A DNA stretch of 64,000 nucleotides from Oerskovia sp042887685 (lineage in GTDB: Bacteria > Actinomycetota > Actinomycetes > Actinomycetales > Cellulomonadaceae). A program made the position numbers and the translations under genes. Positions 36,605 to 44,919 of the stretch are shown here, in pieces. The notes beneath the pieces were generated by a model. It did not search any database, was not told where the DNA came from, and saw only the letters and a list, made by a program, of their open reading frames with translations. The stretch covers positions 62,001 to 126,000 of the forward strand of contig NZ_JBHVOS010000002.1 of the NCBI RefSeq assembly GCF_042887685.1, written 5' to 3'. Position 1 is the stretch's first letter. The number at the start of each line of letters is the position of its first letter.

Positions 36605-37782
36605 CGCACCACCCCGAGGGGTCGAACCCCTATCAGCAGCCCGCGGACCGCTACGCGCCGCCGCAGGCCCAGCCCGCGCAGCCCGCCCACCCGGTAGCGG
36701 CGCACCCCCAGGCCCAGGCCGAGCCCCCGGTGCAGCCACCCGCGTACGGCGCCTCCGTCCCTCCGGCGCCCGCGGCCCCCGCCGCGCACCCGGTCGCCGA
36801 CGCACCCGCCCAGCCTGCGCCGTCGGGCCCCTCGCACGAGCTGCGCGCGGCCCTCGCGGCCGTGCGGACCGAGGTCGGCAAGGCCGTGGTCGGTCAGGAC
36901 GCCGCCGTCACGAGCCTGCTCATCGCGATGCTCTGCAAGGGCCACGTGCTGCTCGAGGGTGTGCCAGGTGTGGCCAAGACGCTGCTCGTGCGCACGCTCG
37001 CGGCCTCTCTCGACCTCGACACCAAGCGCGTCCAGTTCACGCCCGACCTCATGCCGGGTGACGTCACGGGCTCGCTCGTGTACGACGCACGCACGGCCGA
37101 GTTCAGCTTCCGCGAAGGCCCCGTCTTCACGAACCTGCTGCTCGCCGACGAGATCAACCGCACGCCTCCCAAGACCCAGGCGTCGCTGCTCGAGGCCATG
37201 GAGGAACGCCAGGTCTCGGTCGACGGGACGCCTCGGATGCTGCCGGACCCGTTCCTCGTCATCGCGACGCAGAACCCCGTGGAGTACGAGGGGACCTACC
37301 CCCTCCCCGAGGCCCAGCTCGACCGCTTCCTGCTCAAGCTCGTCCTGCCGCTGCCCGAGCGTGACCAGGAGATCGAGGTCCTCGCGCGGCACGCCGCAGG
37401 CTTCAACCCGCGCGACCTGGCCGCAGCGGGAGTGCGGCCCGTCGCGGGCCGCGACGTCCTGGACCGTGCACGTGCCGAGGTCGCCCAGGTGCAGGTGTCG
37501 CGCGAGGTCCTCGGCTACGCCGTCGACCTGTGCCGTGCCACACGCCACTCGCCGTCGCTGTCGCTCGGCGTCTCGCCGCGAGGCGCCACGGCGCTGCTCG
37601 CGACGTCCCGTGCGTGGGCCTGGCTCTCCGGTCGCGGCTACGTCACGCCCGACGACGTCAAGGCCCTGGCCCACCCGACGCTGCGCCACCGCGTCCAGCT
37701 CCGGCCCGAGGCCGAGCTCGAGGGCGTGACCGCCGAGAGCGTGCTCGACACGGTGCTGGCCTCCGTGCCGGTCCCCCGCTGA
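36601..37782 (+). CDS. MoxR family AAA+ ATPase
   Basis: A 393-residue chaperone-like ATPase. After an 80-residue Pro/Ala/Gln-rich N terminus the AAA+ core shows Walker A GVPGVAKT (about residues 120-127), Walker B LLADEINR, sensor 1 ATQNPVEYEG and an arginine finger region PLPEAQLDRFLLK. MoxR proteins mature or activate partner complexes, often with DUF58 or von Willebrand-type proteins, as encoded next here. The start is a GTG overlapping the DUF4350 stop. The low-complexity extension is unusual for the family and resembles that of the first operon gene. Confidence 0.95.
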   Translation: MTHHPEGSNPYQQPADRYAPPQAQPAQPAHPVAAHPQAQAEPPVQPPAYGASVPPAPAAPAAHPVADAPAQPAPSGPSHELRAALAAVRTEVGKAVVGQDAAVTSLLIAMLCKGHVLLEGVPGVAKTLLVRTLAASLDLDTKRVQFTPDLMPGDVTGSLVYDARTAEFSFREGPVFTNLLLADEINRTPPKTQASLLEAMEERQVSVDGTPRMLPDPFLVIATQNPVEYEGTYPLPEAQLDRFLLKLVLPLPERDQEIEVLARHAAGFNPRDLAAAGVRPVAGRDVLDRARAEVAQVQVSREVLGYAVDLCRATRHSPSLSLGVSPRGATALLATSRAWAWLSGRGYVTPDDVKALAHPTLRHRVQLRPEAELEGVTAESVLDTVLASVPVPR

Positions 37783-37806
37783 GCGCCGCGTGCCTGAAGG
37801 GATGAC

Positions 37807-39099
37807 ATGGCTCTGACGTGGCGCGCCGTCGCGCTGGCGGCCCTCGGCGTGGTGGCGGTCCTCGTGGCGCCCTCGTACGGCACGGTGCTGGTCTGGGCGC
37901 TCGTCGTGGTGGCGCTGTGCGCGCTCGACGTGACCCTCGCGGCCTCCCCGCGCCAGGTGGCCGTCGAGCGGCGCGTGCCCGGCTCGGTGCGCCTCACGGG
38001 GCGGGCGACGTCGCAGCTCGTCGTGACGAACCTGACCGGGCGGCGGCTGCGCGCCGTGGTGCGTGACGCCTGGGCCCCCTCGGCGGGCGCGCACGGCAAC
38101 CGACACCCCGTCGACCTGCCGCCCGGGGAGTCGGCACGCCTGGTGACCGTGCTCGTCCCGACCCGGCGCGGTGACCGCGCGGCGGGCGCCGTCACGATCC
38201 GGTCCTCGGGCCCGCTCGGTCTCGCGGCCCGCCAGGTCTCGCTCGAGGTCCCCGGTCGGCTGCGCGTGCTCCCGGAGTTCGCGTCGCGCCGCCACCTGCC
38301 GAGCAGGCTCGCGCGGCTGCGCGAGATGGACGGCCGCTCGGCCGTCCAGGTGCGCGGCGAGGGGACGGAGTTCGACTCGCTGCGGGAGTACGTGATCGGT
38401 GACGACGTCCGGTCGATCGACTGGCGAGCCTCGGCCCGCCGCGCGGACATGGTCGTGCGCACGTGGCGCCCCGAGCGCGACCGCCGCGTCCTGATCGTCC
38501 TCGACACCTCGCGGACCTCGGCGGCGCGCATCGGCGACGAGCCCCGCCTCGACGCGAGCATCGAGGCGGCGCTGCTGCTCTCGGCCCTCGCCGGCCGCGC
38601 GGGCGACCGCGTCGAGCTGTTCGCGTACGACCGTGGCGTGCGCGCCCGCGTCGCGGGCGCGGCAGGGCCTCGGCTCATGCCCGCCCTGGCGGACGCGCTC
38701 GCCCCCGTCCAGCCCGCGCTGCTCGAGACCGACTGGCCCGGGCTCGTCGGCTCGGTCCACCAGCGGCTCTCGCAGCGCGCGCTCGTCGTGCTGCTCACGA
38801 CCCTCGACCCGGCCGCGGTCGAGACGGGCCTGCTGCCCGTCGTCGGTCAGCTGACGGCCAAGCACCAGGTGGTCGTCGCCTCGGTCGCCGACCCCGAGGT
38901 GGCCGCACTGCGCGACGCGCGGGACTCGAGCGCCGAGGTCTACGACGCCGCAGCAGCCGCACGCGTCGAGCTCGAACGCACCGCGGTGCGCACCGTGCTG
39001 TCCCGCAAGGGGGTCGAGGTCGTCGAAGGGCTGCCCGAGGAGCTCGCGCCCCGGCTCGCCGACACCTACCTCGCGCTCAAGGCCGCGGGGCGCCTGTGA
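37807..39099 (+). CDS. DUF58 domain protein
   Basis: A 430-residue protein with two N-terminal membrane helices (residues about 3-42), an extracytoplasmic-type beta region, and the DUF58 core GEGTEFDSLREYVIGDDVRS followed by IDWRASARRADMVVR (about 193-227). A von Willebrand-like fold follows, with RRVLIVLDTSRTS as a MIDAS-like strand. DUF58 proteins are the usual MoxR partner. ATG at 37807 lies 24 bases after moxR. A terminator follows at 39103, closing the operon of five genes. Confidence 0.93.
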   Translation: MALTWRAVALAALGVVAVLVAPSYGTVLVWALVVVALCALDVTLAASPRQVAVERRVPGSVRLTGRATSQLVVTNLTGRRLRAVVRDAWAPSAGAHGNRHPVDLPPGESARLVTVLVPTRRGDRAAGAVTIRSSGPLGLAARQVSLEVPGRLRVLPEFASRRHLPSRLARLREMDGRSAVQVRGEGTEFDSLREYVIGDDVRSIDWRASARRADMVVRTWRPERDRRVLIVLDTSRTSAARIGDEPRLDASIEAALLLSALAGRAGDRVELFAYDRGVRARVAGAAGPRLMPALADALAPVQPALLETDWPGLVGSVHQRLSQRALVVLLTTLDPAAVETGLLPVVGQLTAKHQVVVASVADPEVAALRDARDSSAEVYDAAAAARVELERTAVRTVLSRKGVEVVEGLPEELAPRLADTYLALKAAGRL

Positions 39100-39102
39100 C
39101 CC

Positions 39103-39148
39103 AGCCGTCAGGACGAGCGTGCCCTCGGGGGCCCTCGGCCTGACGGCT
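39103..39148. terminator. Terminator after the MoxR-DUF58 operon
   Basis: AGCCGTCAGG (39103-39112) pairs with CCTGACGGCT (39139-39148); the GC-rich loop has further partial pairing. It begins three bases after the stop. Confidence 0.75.
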
Positions 39149-39253
39149 CGTCCGCCCGGCTCTCACCCCACCGTCACACGGTCCCGGCGGGATGCCCCCA
39201 CCCCACGGCCTAGGCTGGTGGGTGGACACCCCCGACTCCCGAGGAGCAGCACC

Positions 39254-39373
39254 GTGACCCGACCGGCCACCCCACGCGACCGTGAAGCCCGCAACCGACG
39301 GGTCGCGATCATCGTGATCTTCGCGCTGTCCGCGACCTTCGTCATCCCGGCGCTGGGCTTCCTCATCTTCTGA
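39254..39373 (+). CDS. Small single-span membrane protein (39 residues)
   Basis: GTG at 39254 has GAGGAG eight bases upstream, and a TAGGCT -10 box lies at 39211-39216. The product begins MTRPATPRDREARNRRV and ends in one hydrophobic helix (AIIVIFALSATFVIPALGFL). The basic N terminus should stay in the cytosol. It is short and of unknown function, but the site, promoter and coding pattern are coherent. It stands alone between the DUF58 terminator and the AlkZ-like gene. Confidence 0.7.
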   Translation: MTRPATPRDREARNRRVAIIVIFALSATFVIPALGFLIF

Positions 39374-39433
39374 CCGGGCGCGCTCAGCGCACCGGGCGAA
39401 TGCCCCAGCCGCGTCCCGAGCCGCTCAGGGACC

Positions 39434-39467
39434 GCCGTGGGCGCCACGCGGCCGTGGGCGCCACGCG
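39434..39467. repeat. Perfect 17-base tandem duplication in a promoter
   Basis: The 17-base unit GCCGTGGGCGCCACGCG occurs twice without a gap, ending two bases before the -10 box CAGGAT (39469-39474) of the next gene. It may be a recent slippage event or a doubled binding site. Confidence 0.85.
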
Positions 39468-39468
39468 G

Positions 39469-39474
39469 CAGGAT
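39469..39474 (+). promoter_or_regulatory. -10 box CAGGAT, leaderless
   Basis: CAGGAT is followed by six bases and the ATG at 39481. Confidence 0.55.
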
Positions 39475-39480
39475 GGCTCC

Positions 39481-40662
39481 ATGACCGCCGTCGGCCGCCA
39501 CGGGCCCAGCCTCACCCTCGACGACCTCAACCGGGCGCTGCTGGCCCGCCAGCACCTGCTCTCCCCCGCCGCGTCGTCGACCGTCGCCGAGGTCGACCAC
39601 CTCGTGGGCCTCCAGTCGCAGGCCCCGACGAGCCCCTACCCGGGGCTGTGGTCGCGCCTCGACGGCTTCCGGACCGACGACCTCTCGCAGCGGTTCCTCG
39701 ACCGCTCGGTGACCCGCATCGCGGTCATGCGCGGCACGGTCCATCTCGTCACGGCCGACGACGCCCTCGAGCTCCCGGGCGCGCTGCGCCCCCTGCTCGA
39801 GTCGGGGGTGCGCACGGGCAGCGCGCACGCCAAGGCGCTGGCCGGCACGGACCTCGACGACGTCGCCGCCGCCGCACGGGACCTCCTCGGCGAGTCCCCG
39901 CTGACCTCGGGCGACCTGGGACGCCTGCTCGGCGAGCGCTGGCCCGACGTCCACCCCCAGCACCTGGCCTACACGGCCCGCTGCTTCCTCCCCCTCGTCC
40001 AGGTCACGCCCCGCGGGCTCTGGGGTGCCAACGGCCCCGGCACGACGACGACCTGGACCACGGCCGACGCCTGGTTCGGACGGCCGAGCCGCCCGCTCCT
40101 CGACCCCGACGAGCGCGCCGCGGCCCTCGTGCGCCTCGTCCGCCGCTACCTCGCGGCGTTCGGTCCCGCCACGGTCATGGACGCCCAGCGGTGGTCCGGG
40201 CTGAGCGGCCTGCGCGACGCCGTCGGGCGGCTGCGGCCCGAGCTCGTGACCTTCACCGGCCCCGACGGCAAGGAGTTCCTCGACCTGCCCGACGCCCCGC
40301 GCCCCGGCGCACGGGTCCCCGCTCCCCTCGTGCTCGTGGCGGAGTTCGACAACCTGGTGCTGGGCCACGCGGACCGCACGCGCGTCGTCGACGACGTGCG
40401 CCGCAGGGCGATCACGACCGTCAACGGGCAGGTGCCCGGGACGGTCCTCGTGGACGGCTACGTGGCCGCGACGTGGAAGGTGCGGCGTGCCGGGACGCGG
40501 CCGACCACGACGCCCGACGCCGTCGCTCACCTCGACGTCGCTCCGCTCCGCCACACGTTCACGCGCGCCCAGCGGGCCGCCCTCGACGCGCGCGGCGCCG
40601 AGCTGCTGCGGTTCGTCGCCCCCGAGGCGTCGGAGCACGTCGTCACCGTCGCGGCCGCGTAG
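39481..40662 (+). CDS. AlkZ-type DNA glycosylase, HTH_42 family
   Basis: A 393-residue winged-helix protein. The Q-x-Q catalytic motif of AlkZ is present as LVGLQSQAPTSPYPGLWSRL, with Gln45 and Gln47. Later family segments are VMRGTVHLVTADDALEL, RYLAAFGPATVMDAQRWSGL and TVLVDGYVAATWKV. AlkZ of Streptomyces sahachiroi unhooks azinomycin crosslinks and gives self-resistance; related proteins are often annotated only as winged-helix domain proteins. The start is supported by a leaderless promoter. Together with the AlkX-type protein at 25667 the window holds both branches of this repair family. Confidence 0.88.
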   Translation: MTAVGRHGPSLTLDDLNRALLARQHLLSPAASSTVAEVDHLVGLQSQAPTSPYPGLWSRLDGFRTDDLSQRFLDRSVTRIAVMRGTVHLVTADDALELPGALRPLLESGVRTGSAHAKALAGTDLDDVAAAARDLLGESPLTSGDLGRLLGERWPDVHPQHLAYTARCFLPLVQVTPRGLWGANGPGTTTTWTTADAWFGRPSRPLLDPDERAAALVRLVRRYLAAFGPATVMDAQRWSGLSGLRDAVGRLRPELVTFTGPDGKEFLDLPDAPRPGARVPAPLVLVAEFDNLVLGHADRTRVVDDVRRRAITTVNGQVPGTVLVDGYVAATWKVRRAGTRPTTTPDAVAHLDVAPLRHTFTRAQRAALDARGAELLRFVAPEASEHVVTVAAA

Positions 40663-40750
40663 CGGGCGGCCACCGACCGGAGCCGGGGAGCGCGGCTCGG
40701 CGCGCGGCGCCTCGGACGACCACGGCGCGCGGCCCGTCGGGCCGGGAGGC

Positions 40751-41740
40751 TCAGCCCGCGACCGGGGCGACGTCTCCCGCGAGGTCGGCCGAGAGGTCGC
40801 CCGTCTCCCCCGCCCGCACCGCCCGGCGACCGAGCACGATCGTGTAGGCCCAGAAGGCCGCGAGCGCGACCGCGCCGATGACGATCTTGAGCCACCACGC
40901 CATGCCCGAACCGGTGACGAACCCCTCGATGAGGCCCGAGACGCCCAGGACGACCACGAGCCCGACCGCGACAGTGAAGAGCGCGCGCCCCTCCTCCGCC
41001 AGGGCACGGAGGCGGGTCCGCGGGCCCGGGTCGACCATGGTCCAGAACAGGCGCAGCCCCGCGGCCCCCGCGACGAAGATCGCGGTGAGCTCGAGCAGGC
41101 CGTGCGGGGCGATGAGCGTGAGGAACGTGTCGAGCTCGCCGTAGGAGGCCATCATGCCGCCCGTGGACCCGACGCCCACGGCGTTGGAGAACAGGACGTA
41201 GGCCGGGAAGACGCCCGAGATCCCCAGGGCGATGCACTGCGCGGCGATCCAGGCGTTGTTCGTCCAGACCACCGTCGCGAAGTCCGCACCCGGGTCGTAG
41301 TAGCTCGCGAAGGCCTCGTTGACGTAGGCCTCACGCTCGCTGGGCGTGCCCATCGAGGCGAGCGCGTCGGGGGTCGTCGCGACCCACCAGCCCGCGACCA
41401 CGGCGACGAGGAGGAACAGCACCATGACCGTCACGGTCCACCACCGGATGCGGTACAGCGCGGCCGGCACCGAGACGGTGGCGAAGCGCGTCACGTCGCG
41501 CCAGGCGGGCTCGTGCGCGCCCGCGATGCGGCTCCTCGCGCGGGCCAGGAGGTCGGAGAGCCGCGTGATGAGGACGGGGTCGGGCGCCGACGAGCGGATC
41601 GTCGACAGGTGCGTCGCGACCGACTGGTAGAGGCGGACGAGCTCGTCCGCCTCGGCGCCGTCGAGCGAGCGCTTCTTGGTCAGCTCGGCGAGCCGCGACC
41701 ACTCGTCGCTGTGCACGGCGCTGAAGGCATCGAGGTCCAC
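40751..41740 (-). CDS. SpoIIM-like (stage II sporulation protein M) membrane protein
   Basis: A 329-residue protein with a helical cytosolic N terminus (residues 1-85) and five or so membrane helices, including WWTVTVMVLFLLVAVVAGWW, APHGLLELTAIFVAGAAGLR and LFTVAVGLVVVLGVSGLIEG. The motif NNAWIAAQCIALGISGVFPA and the HGLLEL motif are SpoIIM hallmarks. In non-sporulating actinobacteria such genes pair with RDD and MoxR/DUF58 genes, as here. GTG at 41740 is preceded by CAGGGT and six bases. Its role is unknown. Confidence 0.92.
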   Translation of the reverse strand: MDLDAFSAVHSDEWSRLAELTKKRSLDGAEADELVRLYQSVATHLSTIRSSAPDPVLITRLSDLLARARSRIAGAHEPAWRDVTRFATVSVPAALYRIRWWTVTVMVLFLLVAVVAGWWVATTPDALASMGTPSEREAYVNEAFASYYDPGADFATVVWTNNAWIAAQCIALGISGVFPAYVLFSNAVGVGSTGGMMASYGELDTFLTLIAPHGLLELTAIFVAGAAGLRLFWTMVDPGPRTRLRALAEEGRALFTVAVGLVVVLGVSGLIEGFVTGSGMAWWLKIVIGAVALAAFWAYTIVLGRRAVRAGETGDLSADLAGDVAPVAG

Positions 41741-41746
41741 GCGGCT

Positions 41747-41752
41747 ACCCTG
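41747..41752 (-). promoter_or_regulatory. -10 box CAGGGT for the SpoIIM-like gene
   Basis: Minus-strand CAGGGT, six bases, then GTG at 41740, in the 117-base divergent region shared with the RDD gene. Confidence 0.5.
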
Positions 41753-41857
41753 CCACACCTTGCCCTACAGTGGGCCGGACCCCTCGTCGCCACCCGGTCA
41801 CCGTTCGGGAGCGGCGACGATCCTGCGACCTGCGTCGACGACCCTGGAGGACCACGC

Positions 41858-42679
41858 GTGCGAGACGGCATCCTGACCGGCGAGGGCGTGGTGCTCGACG
41901 CGCGACCGGCATCCTTCGTGACGCGCGCCCTGGGGGCCGTGATCGACCTCGTCGCGCTCGGGACCCTCCTCGTCCTCCTGCTCGTCGCGGTCGCGGGAGC
42001 GGCGCTCAACGCCGTCAGCATCGACTTCGCGCCCGCGGTGTGGATCGTCCTCCTGGTCCTGGTCATGGTCGGCATCCCGACGACGGTCGAGACCCTCACG
42101 CGGGGCCGTTCCCTCGGCAAGCTCGCGACGGGGGTCCGGATCGTGCGCGACGACGGCGGCCCCGTCCGCTTCCGGCACGCCTTCATCCGTGCGCTCGTGG
42201 GTGTGGGCGAGCTGTGGATGACGTTCGGTGCGGTCGCGATCGTCGCGTCGCTGTCGAACGACAAGGGCAAGCGGGTCGGGGACATGCTCGCCGGCACCTA
42301 CGCGGTCCGGGTGCGCGGCGGGAAGCCGACGTACGCGGCGATCGCGATGCCGCCCTACCTGGCCGGCTGGGCCGCGCACGCCGACATGCGCAGGCTCCCG
42401 GACGGCCTGGCCCTCGCGGTGCGCCAGTTCCTCGGGCGGGCCGCCCAGCTCCACCCGGCCTCGCGCGTCCGGATCGGCCAGGACCTCGCAGGCCGGATCG
42501 AGCAGTACGTGGCCCCCGGCCCGCCGCCCGGGACGCCGCCCGAGGACTTCCTGTGCGCGGTCCTGGCCGAGCGGCGCAGCCGGGACTGGGTCAGCGCCCA
42601 GCGGGGACGCGTCCTCGCGCAGGAGCAGGGCGAGATGCTGCACCGCCTGCCGTACTCGGTGCCCGACCCCCGGAGCTGA
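41858..42679 (+). CDS. RDD family membrane protein
   Basis: A 273-residue protein. The RDD domain shows the defining residues in ARPASFVTRALGAVIDLVAL (Arg, Asp) and in RGRSLGKLATGVRIVRDDGG, with helices LVALGTLLVLLLVAVAGAAL, VWIVLLVLVMVGIPTTV and GELWMTFGAVAIVASLS. A cytosolic C-terminal region of about 110 residues follows (LPDGLALAVRQFLGRAAQLH). GTG at 41858 has TGGAGG seven bases upstream. It is divergent from the SpoIIM-like gene. Its last 89 bases overlap the convergent acyltransferase gene. Confidence 0.92.
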   Translation: MRDGILTGEGVVLDARPASFVTRALGAVIDLVALGTLLVLLLVAVAGAALNAVSIDFAPAVWIVLLVLVMVGIPTTVETLTRGRSLGKLATGVRIVRDDGGPVRFRHAFIRALVGVGELWMTFGAVAIVASLSNDKGKRVGDMLAGTYAVRVRGGKPTYAAIAMPPYLAGWAAHADMRRLPDGLALAVRQFLGRAAQLHPASRVRIGQDLAGRIEQYVAPGPPPGTPPEDFLCAVLAERRSRDWVSAQRGRVLAQEQGEMLHRLPYSVPDPRS

Positions 42680-43994
42680 CGCGCACGCTCCGCACGCCCG
42701 CCCGACGCGGAGCCCCCGCCTCGAAGCGCCCGAACGCCAGCACGAGCGCGCCGAGGACGAGCGCGGCCGCCCCGAACCACAGGGGCCGGCTCGCCCACCA
42801 GTCGGCGCTCCACGACGCGGGCAGAGGCGTGCCGAGACCCAGCAGGACCACGCCGAGCACCACGAACATCGCGGTCAGGTGCCACAGGTACAGCGTCATG
42901 GACCGGCCGGCGACCCACCCCACGAGGGTCGCACCGCGCCCCTGCGCCCAGCGCACGACGACGTCGCGCACCGCGAGCGCCACGCTCACCTGGAGCACCG
43001 CGTGGGTCACGGCGAGGGCCGTGGGCGGTCCGAGGTTGGAGATCGCGTCGCCCGGCATCCCGATGAGGCTCGGCGGGTAGGGGCCGACGACGACGAGGCC
43101 CGCCATCGCGGCGAGCGCGCCGGTGGCCACGAGGGTGAGCGTGCGCCGCGAGGGCAGCGCGTCGCGCCGCACGAGGTCGACGTAGACGATCCCCAGGACG
43201 TAGGGCACCGCCCAGCCGAGCAGGACGTTCGCGACGGCCACGTGCTCGGCGCCCGCCGCGAAGCGCAGCACGTCCACGACGAAGGGCGCCGCGACGACGA
43301 CCGCGACCGTGCGCCGGCCCCACGCCCGATAGGCCCGCAGCAGGGCCGGGGTGACCGCGAGCAGCAGCAGGTACACCCCGAGGAACCACAGGAGCTGCGG
43401 CGCGATCCGGGCGACCTGCAGGACGGCCGCCTCCGGCACGCCTGCGGCGACCAGCACGACGGCAGCGACGGCCCAGGCGACCACGAACGCCGCGACCGGC
43501 TTCCAGATGCGCGGCATCCGGCGCCGCACGACGTCCCACCCGGCCGCGACGAGACCTGGTGCTGCGCCCGGCCGCACCGCCCCCGGGAGGCGAGCGGCGC
43601 CGTCGGGCCCGCTCGCCGTGCCCGGGCGCCAGAGCTGGTACGCCGCCGACGCCCCGGCCGCGAAGAACAGCAGCGGCAGGACCTGCAGGACCCACGTGAG
43701 CGTCCACGCCCCACCGTGGGCGAGGGCGTTGCCGATCCCGAGGCGCTCGCCGTCCCAGGTGACCTCGGGCATGAGCCAGTGGACGCTCAGGACCGCGAGG
43801 GTCGCGAGCGCACGCACCGCGTCGACGAACACGTCGCGACGGGCAGGGGAACCGGCGACGGCCCGACGGCGGGGCGCAGGCTCCGGGCGTCGGGCCGCGA
43901 GACCCGTGGGGGACGAGGACGGGCCGGCGAGCGGCGACGGACGGGGCGTCCGGGCGGGCCGGACAGGAAGGCGAGGGACGTCGACGACGGCCAC
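42591..43994 (-). CDS. Acyltransferase family 3 membrane protein (OafA/YrhL-like)
   Basis: A 467-residue integral membrane acyltransferase. It begins with a disordered Pro/Arg-rich stretch, then RRDVFVDAVRALATLAVLSV HW with the conserved Arg and the His of the family, then about ten helices ending at ASRPLWFGAAALVLGALVLA. The catalytic-type motif near the end is LYLWHLTAMFVVLGV. Such proteins O-acylate cell-wall glycans or secondary metabolites. GTG at 43994 has GAGGAG seven bases upstream. The last 30 residues overlap the RDD gene on the other strand and have low complexity. Confidence 0.88.
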   Translation of the reverse strand: MAVVDVPRLPVRPARTPRPSPLAGPSSSPTGLAARRPEPAPRRRAVAGSPARRDVFVDAVRALATLAVLSVHWLMPEVTWDGERLGIGNALAHGGAWTLTWVLQVLPLLFFAAGASAAYQLWRPGTASGPDGAARLPGAVRPGAAPGLVAAGWDVVRRRMPRIWKPVAAFVVAWAVAAVVLVAAGVPEAAVLQVARIAPQLLWFLGVYLLLLAVTPALLRAYRAWGRRTVAVVVAAPFVVDVLRFAAGAEHVAVANVLLGWAVPYVLGIVYVDLVRRDALPSRRTLTLVATGALAAMAGLVVVGPYPPSLIGMPGDAISNLGPPTALAVTHAVLQVSVALAVRDVVVRWAQGRGATLVGWVAGRSMTLYLWHLTAMFVVLGVVLLGLGTPLPASWSADWWASRPLWFGAAALVLGALVLAFGRFEAGAPRRAGVRSVRVSSGGRAPSTAGGAASRPAPARGRVPAGR

Positions 43995-44106
43995 TGGATG
44001 CTCCTCGGGACGGAGGGAAAGGGTTCCCCACCAGTCTCGAAAATCCCGGTACGTCCCGGAATGGGAGCCGCCCCCGAGGGCCGGGCGGCCGTCCGGTCAC
44101 CAGTGC

Positions 44107-44120
44107 GGGGGATGTCCCCC
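44107..44120. promoter_or_regulatory. Palindrome GGGGGA-TG-TCCCCC, copy 1
   Basis: A perfect palindrome between the acyltransferase gene and the end of the response-regulator gene. An expanded copy lies at 46482-46499 upstream of the kinase gene. It is a candidate binding site for the LuxR-type regulator encoded between them. Confidence 0.5.
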
Positions 44121-44180
44121 GGGCGCCCCCGTCCAGCGAGCTCGGGCGACCTCGGTCCCGCTGGTACCGCGGCGTCGTGC

Positions 44181-44840
44181 TCAGTCCCGCAGGTACCTCA
44201 GCACCGCGAGCACGCGACGGTGGTCCCCCGCGTCCTGCGGCAGCCCGAGCTTGCCGAAGATCGCCGTGACGTTCTTCTCCACGGCCCCGTAGGACAGGAA
44301 CAGGTTCTCCGCGATCGCGGTGTTCGAGCGCCCCTGCGCCATGAGCTCGAGCACCTCGCGCTCGCGCGGCGTGAGACGTGCCAGGCCGTCGTCGGAGCGC
44401 GACGCACCCATGAGCTGGCTCACGACCTCCGGGTCGAGCACCGTCTGGCCCGCGGCGATGCGCGTCAGGGCGTCGAGGAACTCGCTCACGTCCGCGACAC
44501 GGTCCTTCAGGAGGTACCCCACGCCCTCGGCGCCGCCCGTGAGCAGCTCGCTCACGAACCGCGTCTCGACGTACTGCGAGAACAGCAGCACCCCCAGCCC
44601 CGGCGACGCGGCACGCAGGGTGAGCGCCGCGCGCAGGCCCTCGTCCGTGAACGTCGGGGGCATGCGGATGTCGATGATGACGACGTCGGGCAGCTCGCCG
44701 AGCGTGGCCAGGCGCCCGACCTCCGCGACGAGCGCGTCACCGTCACCCACGGCCGCGACGACCTCGTGGCCACGACGGGTGAGCAGTGCGACGAGCCCGT
44801 CGCGCAGGATGACGGAGTCCTCGGCGATCACGAGCCGCAC
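44181..44840 (-). CDS. LuxR/NarL family response regulator
   Basis: A 219-residue two-component regulator. The receiver domain has ED at 7-8, phospho-acceptor Asp57 in VVIIDIRMPP and the switch Lys in YLLKDRV. The C-terminal helix-turn-helix reads LTPREREVLELMAQGRSNTA and onward to VEKNVTAIFGKLGL. GTG at 44840 has AGAGG upstream. It follows the kinase gene at 44920-46392 after 79 bases that contain a strong hairpin. The signal is unknown. GGGGGATGTCCCCC palindromes flank the pair. Confidence 0.95.
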   Translation of the reverse strand: MRLVIAEDSVILRDGLVALLTRRGHEVVAAVGDGDALVAEVGRLATLGELPDVVIIDIRMPPTFTDEGLRAALTLRAASPGLGVLLFSQYVETRFVSELLTGGAEGVGYLLKDRVADVSEFLDALTRIAAGQTVLDPEVVSQLMGASRSDDGLARLTPREREVLELMAQGRSNTAIAENLFLSYGAVEKNVTAIFGKLGLPQDAGDHRRVLAVLRYLRD

Positions 44841-44867
44841 GGTGGTACCTCTTCTGTGTCGATGGGT

Positions 44868-44900
44868 CGGCCCGGGCGCCTGGTCGAGGCGCCCGGGCCG
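44868..44900 (-). terminator. Intercistronic hairpin between kinase and regulator genes
   Basis: A perfect 14-base stem (44868-44881 with 44887-44900) and a five-base loop lie between the two-component genes. Placed inside an operon, it may lower regulator expression or stabilise the kinase mRNA. Confidence 0.7.
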
Positions 44901-44919
44901 GTCCGGGGGTCGGGGCCGG

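Noticed and set aside
40663..40750. Terminator at repeated CGGCGCGCGGC sequences
   Set aside because: The two copies are direct repeats, not inverted, so they do not form a stem.
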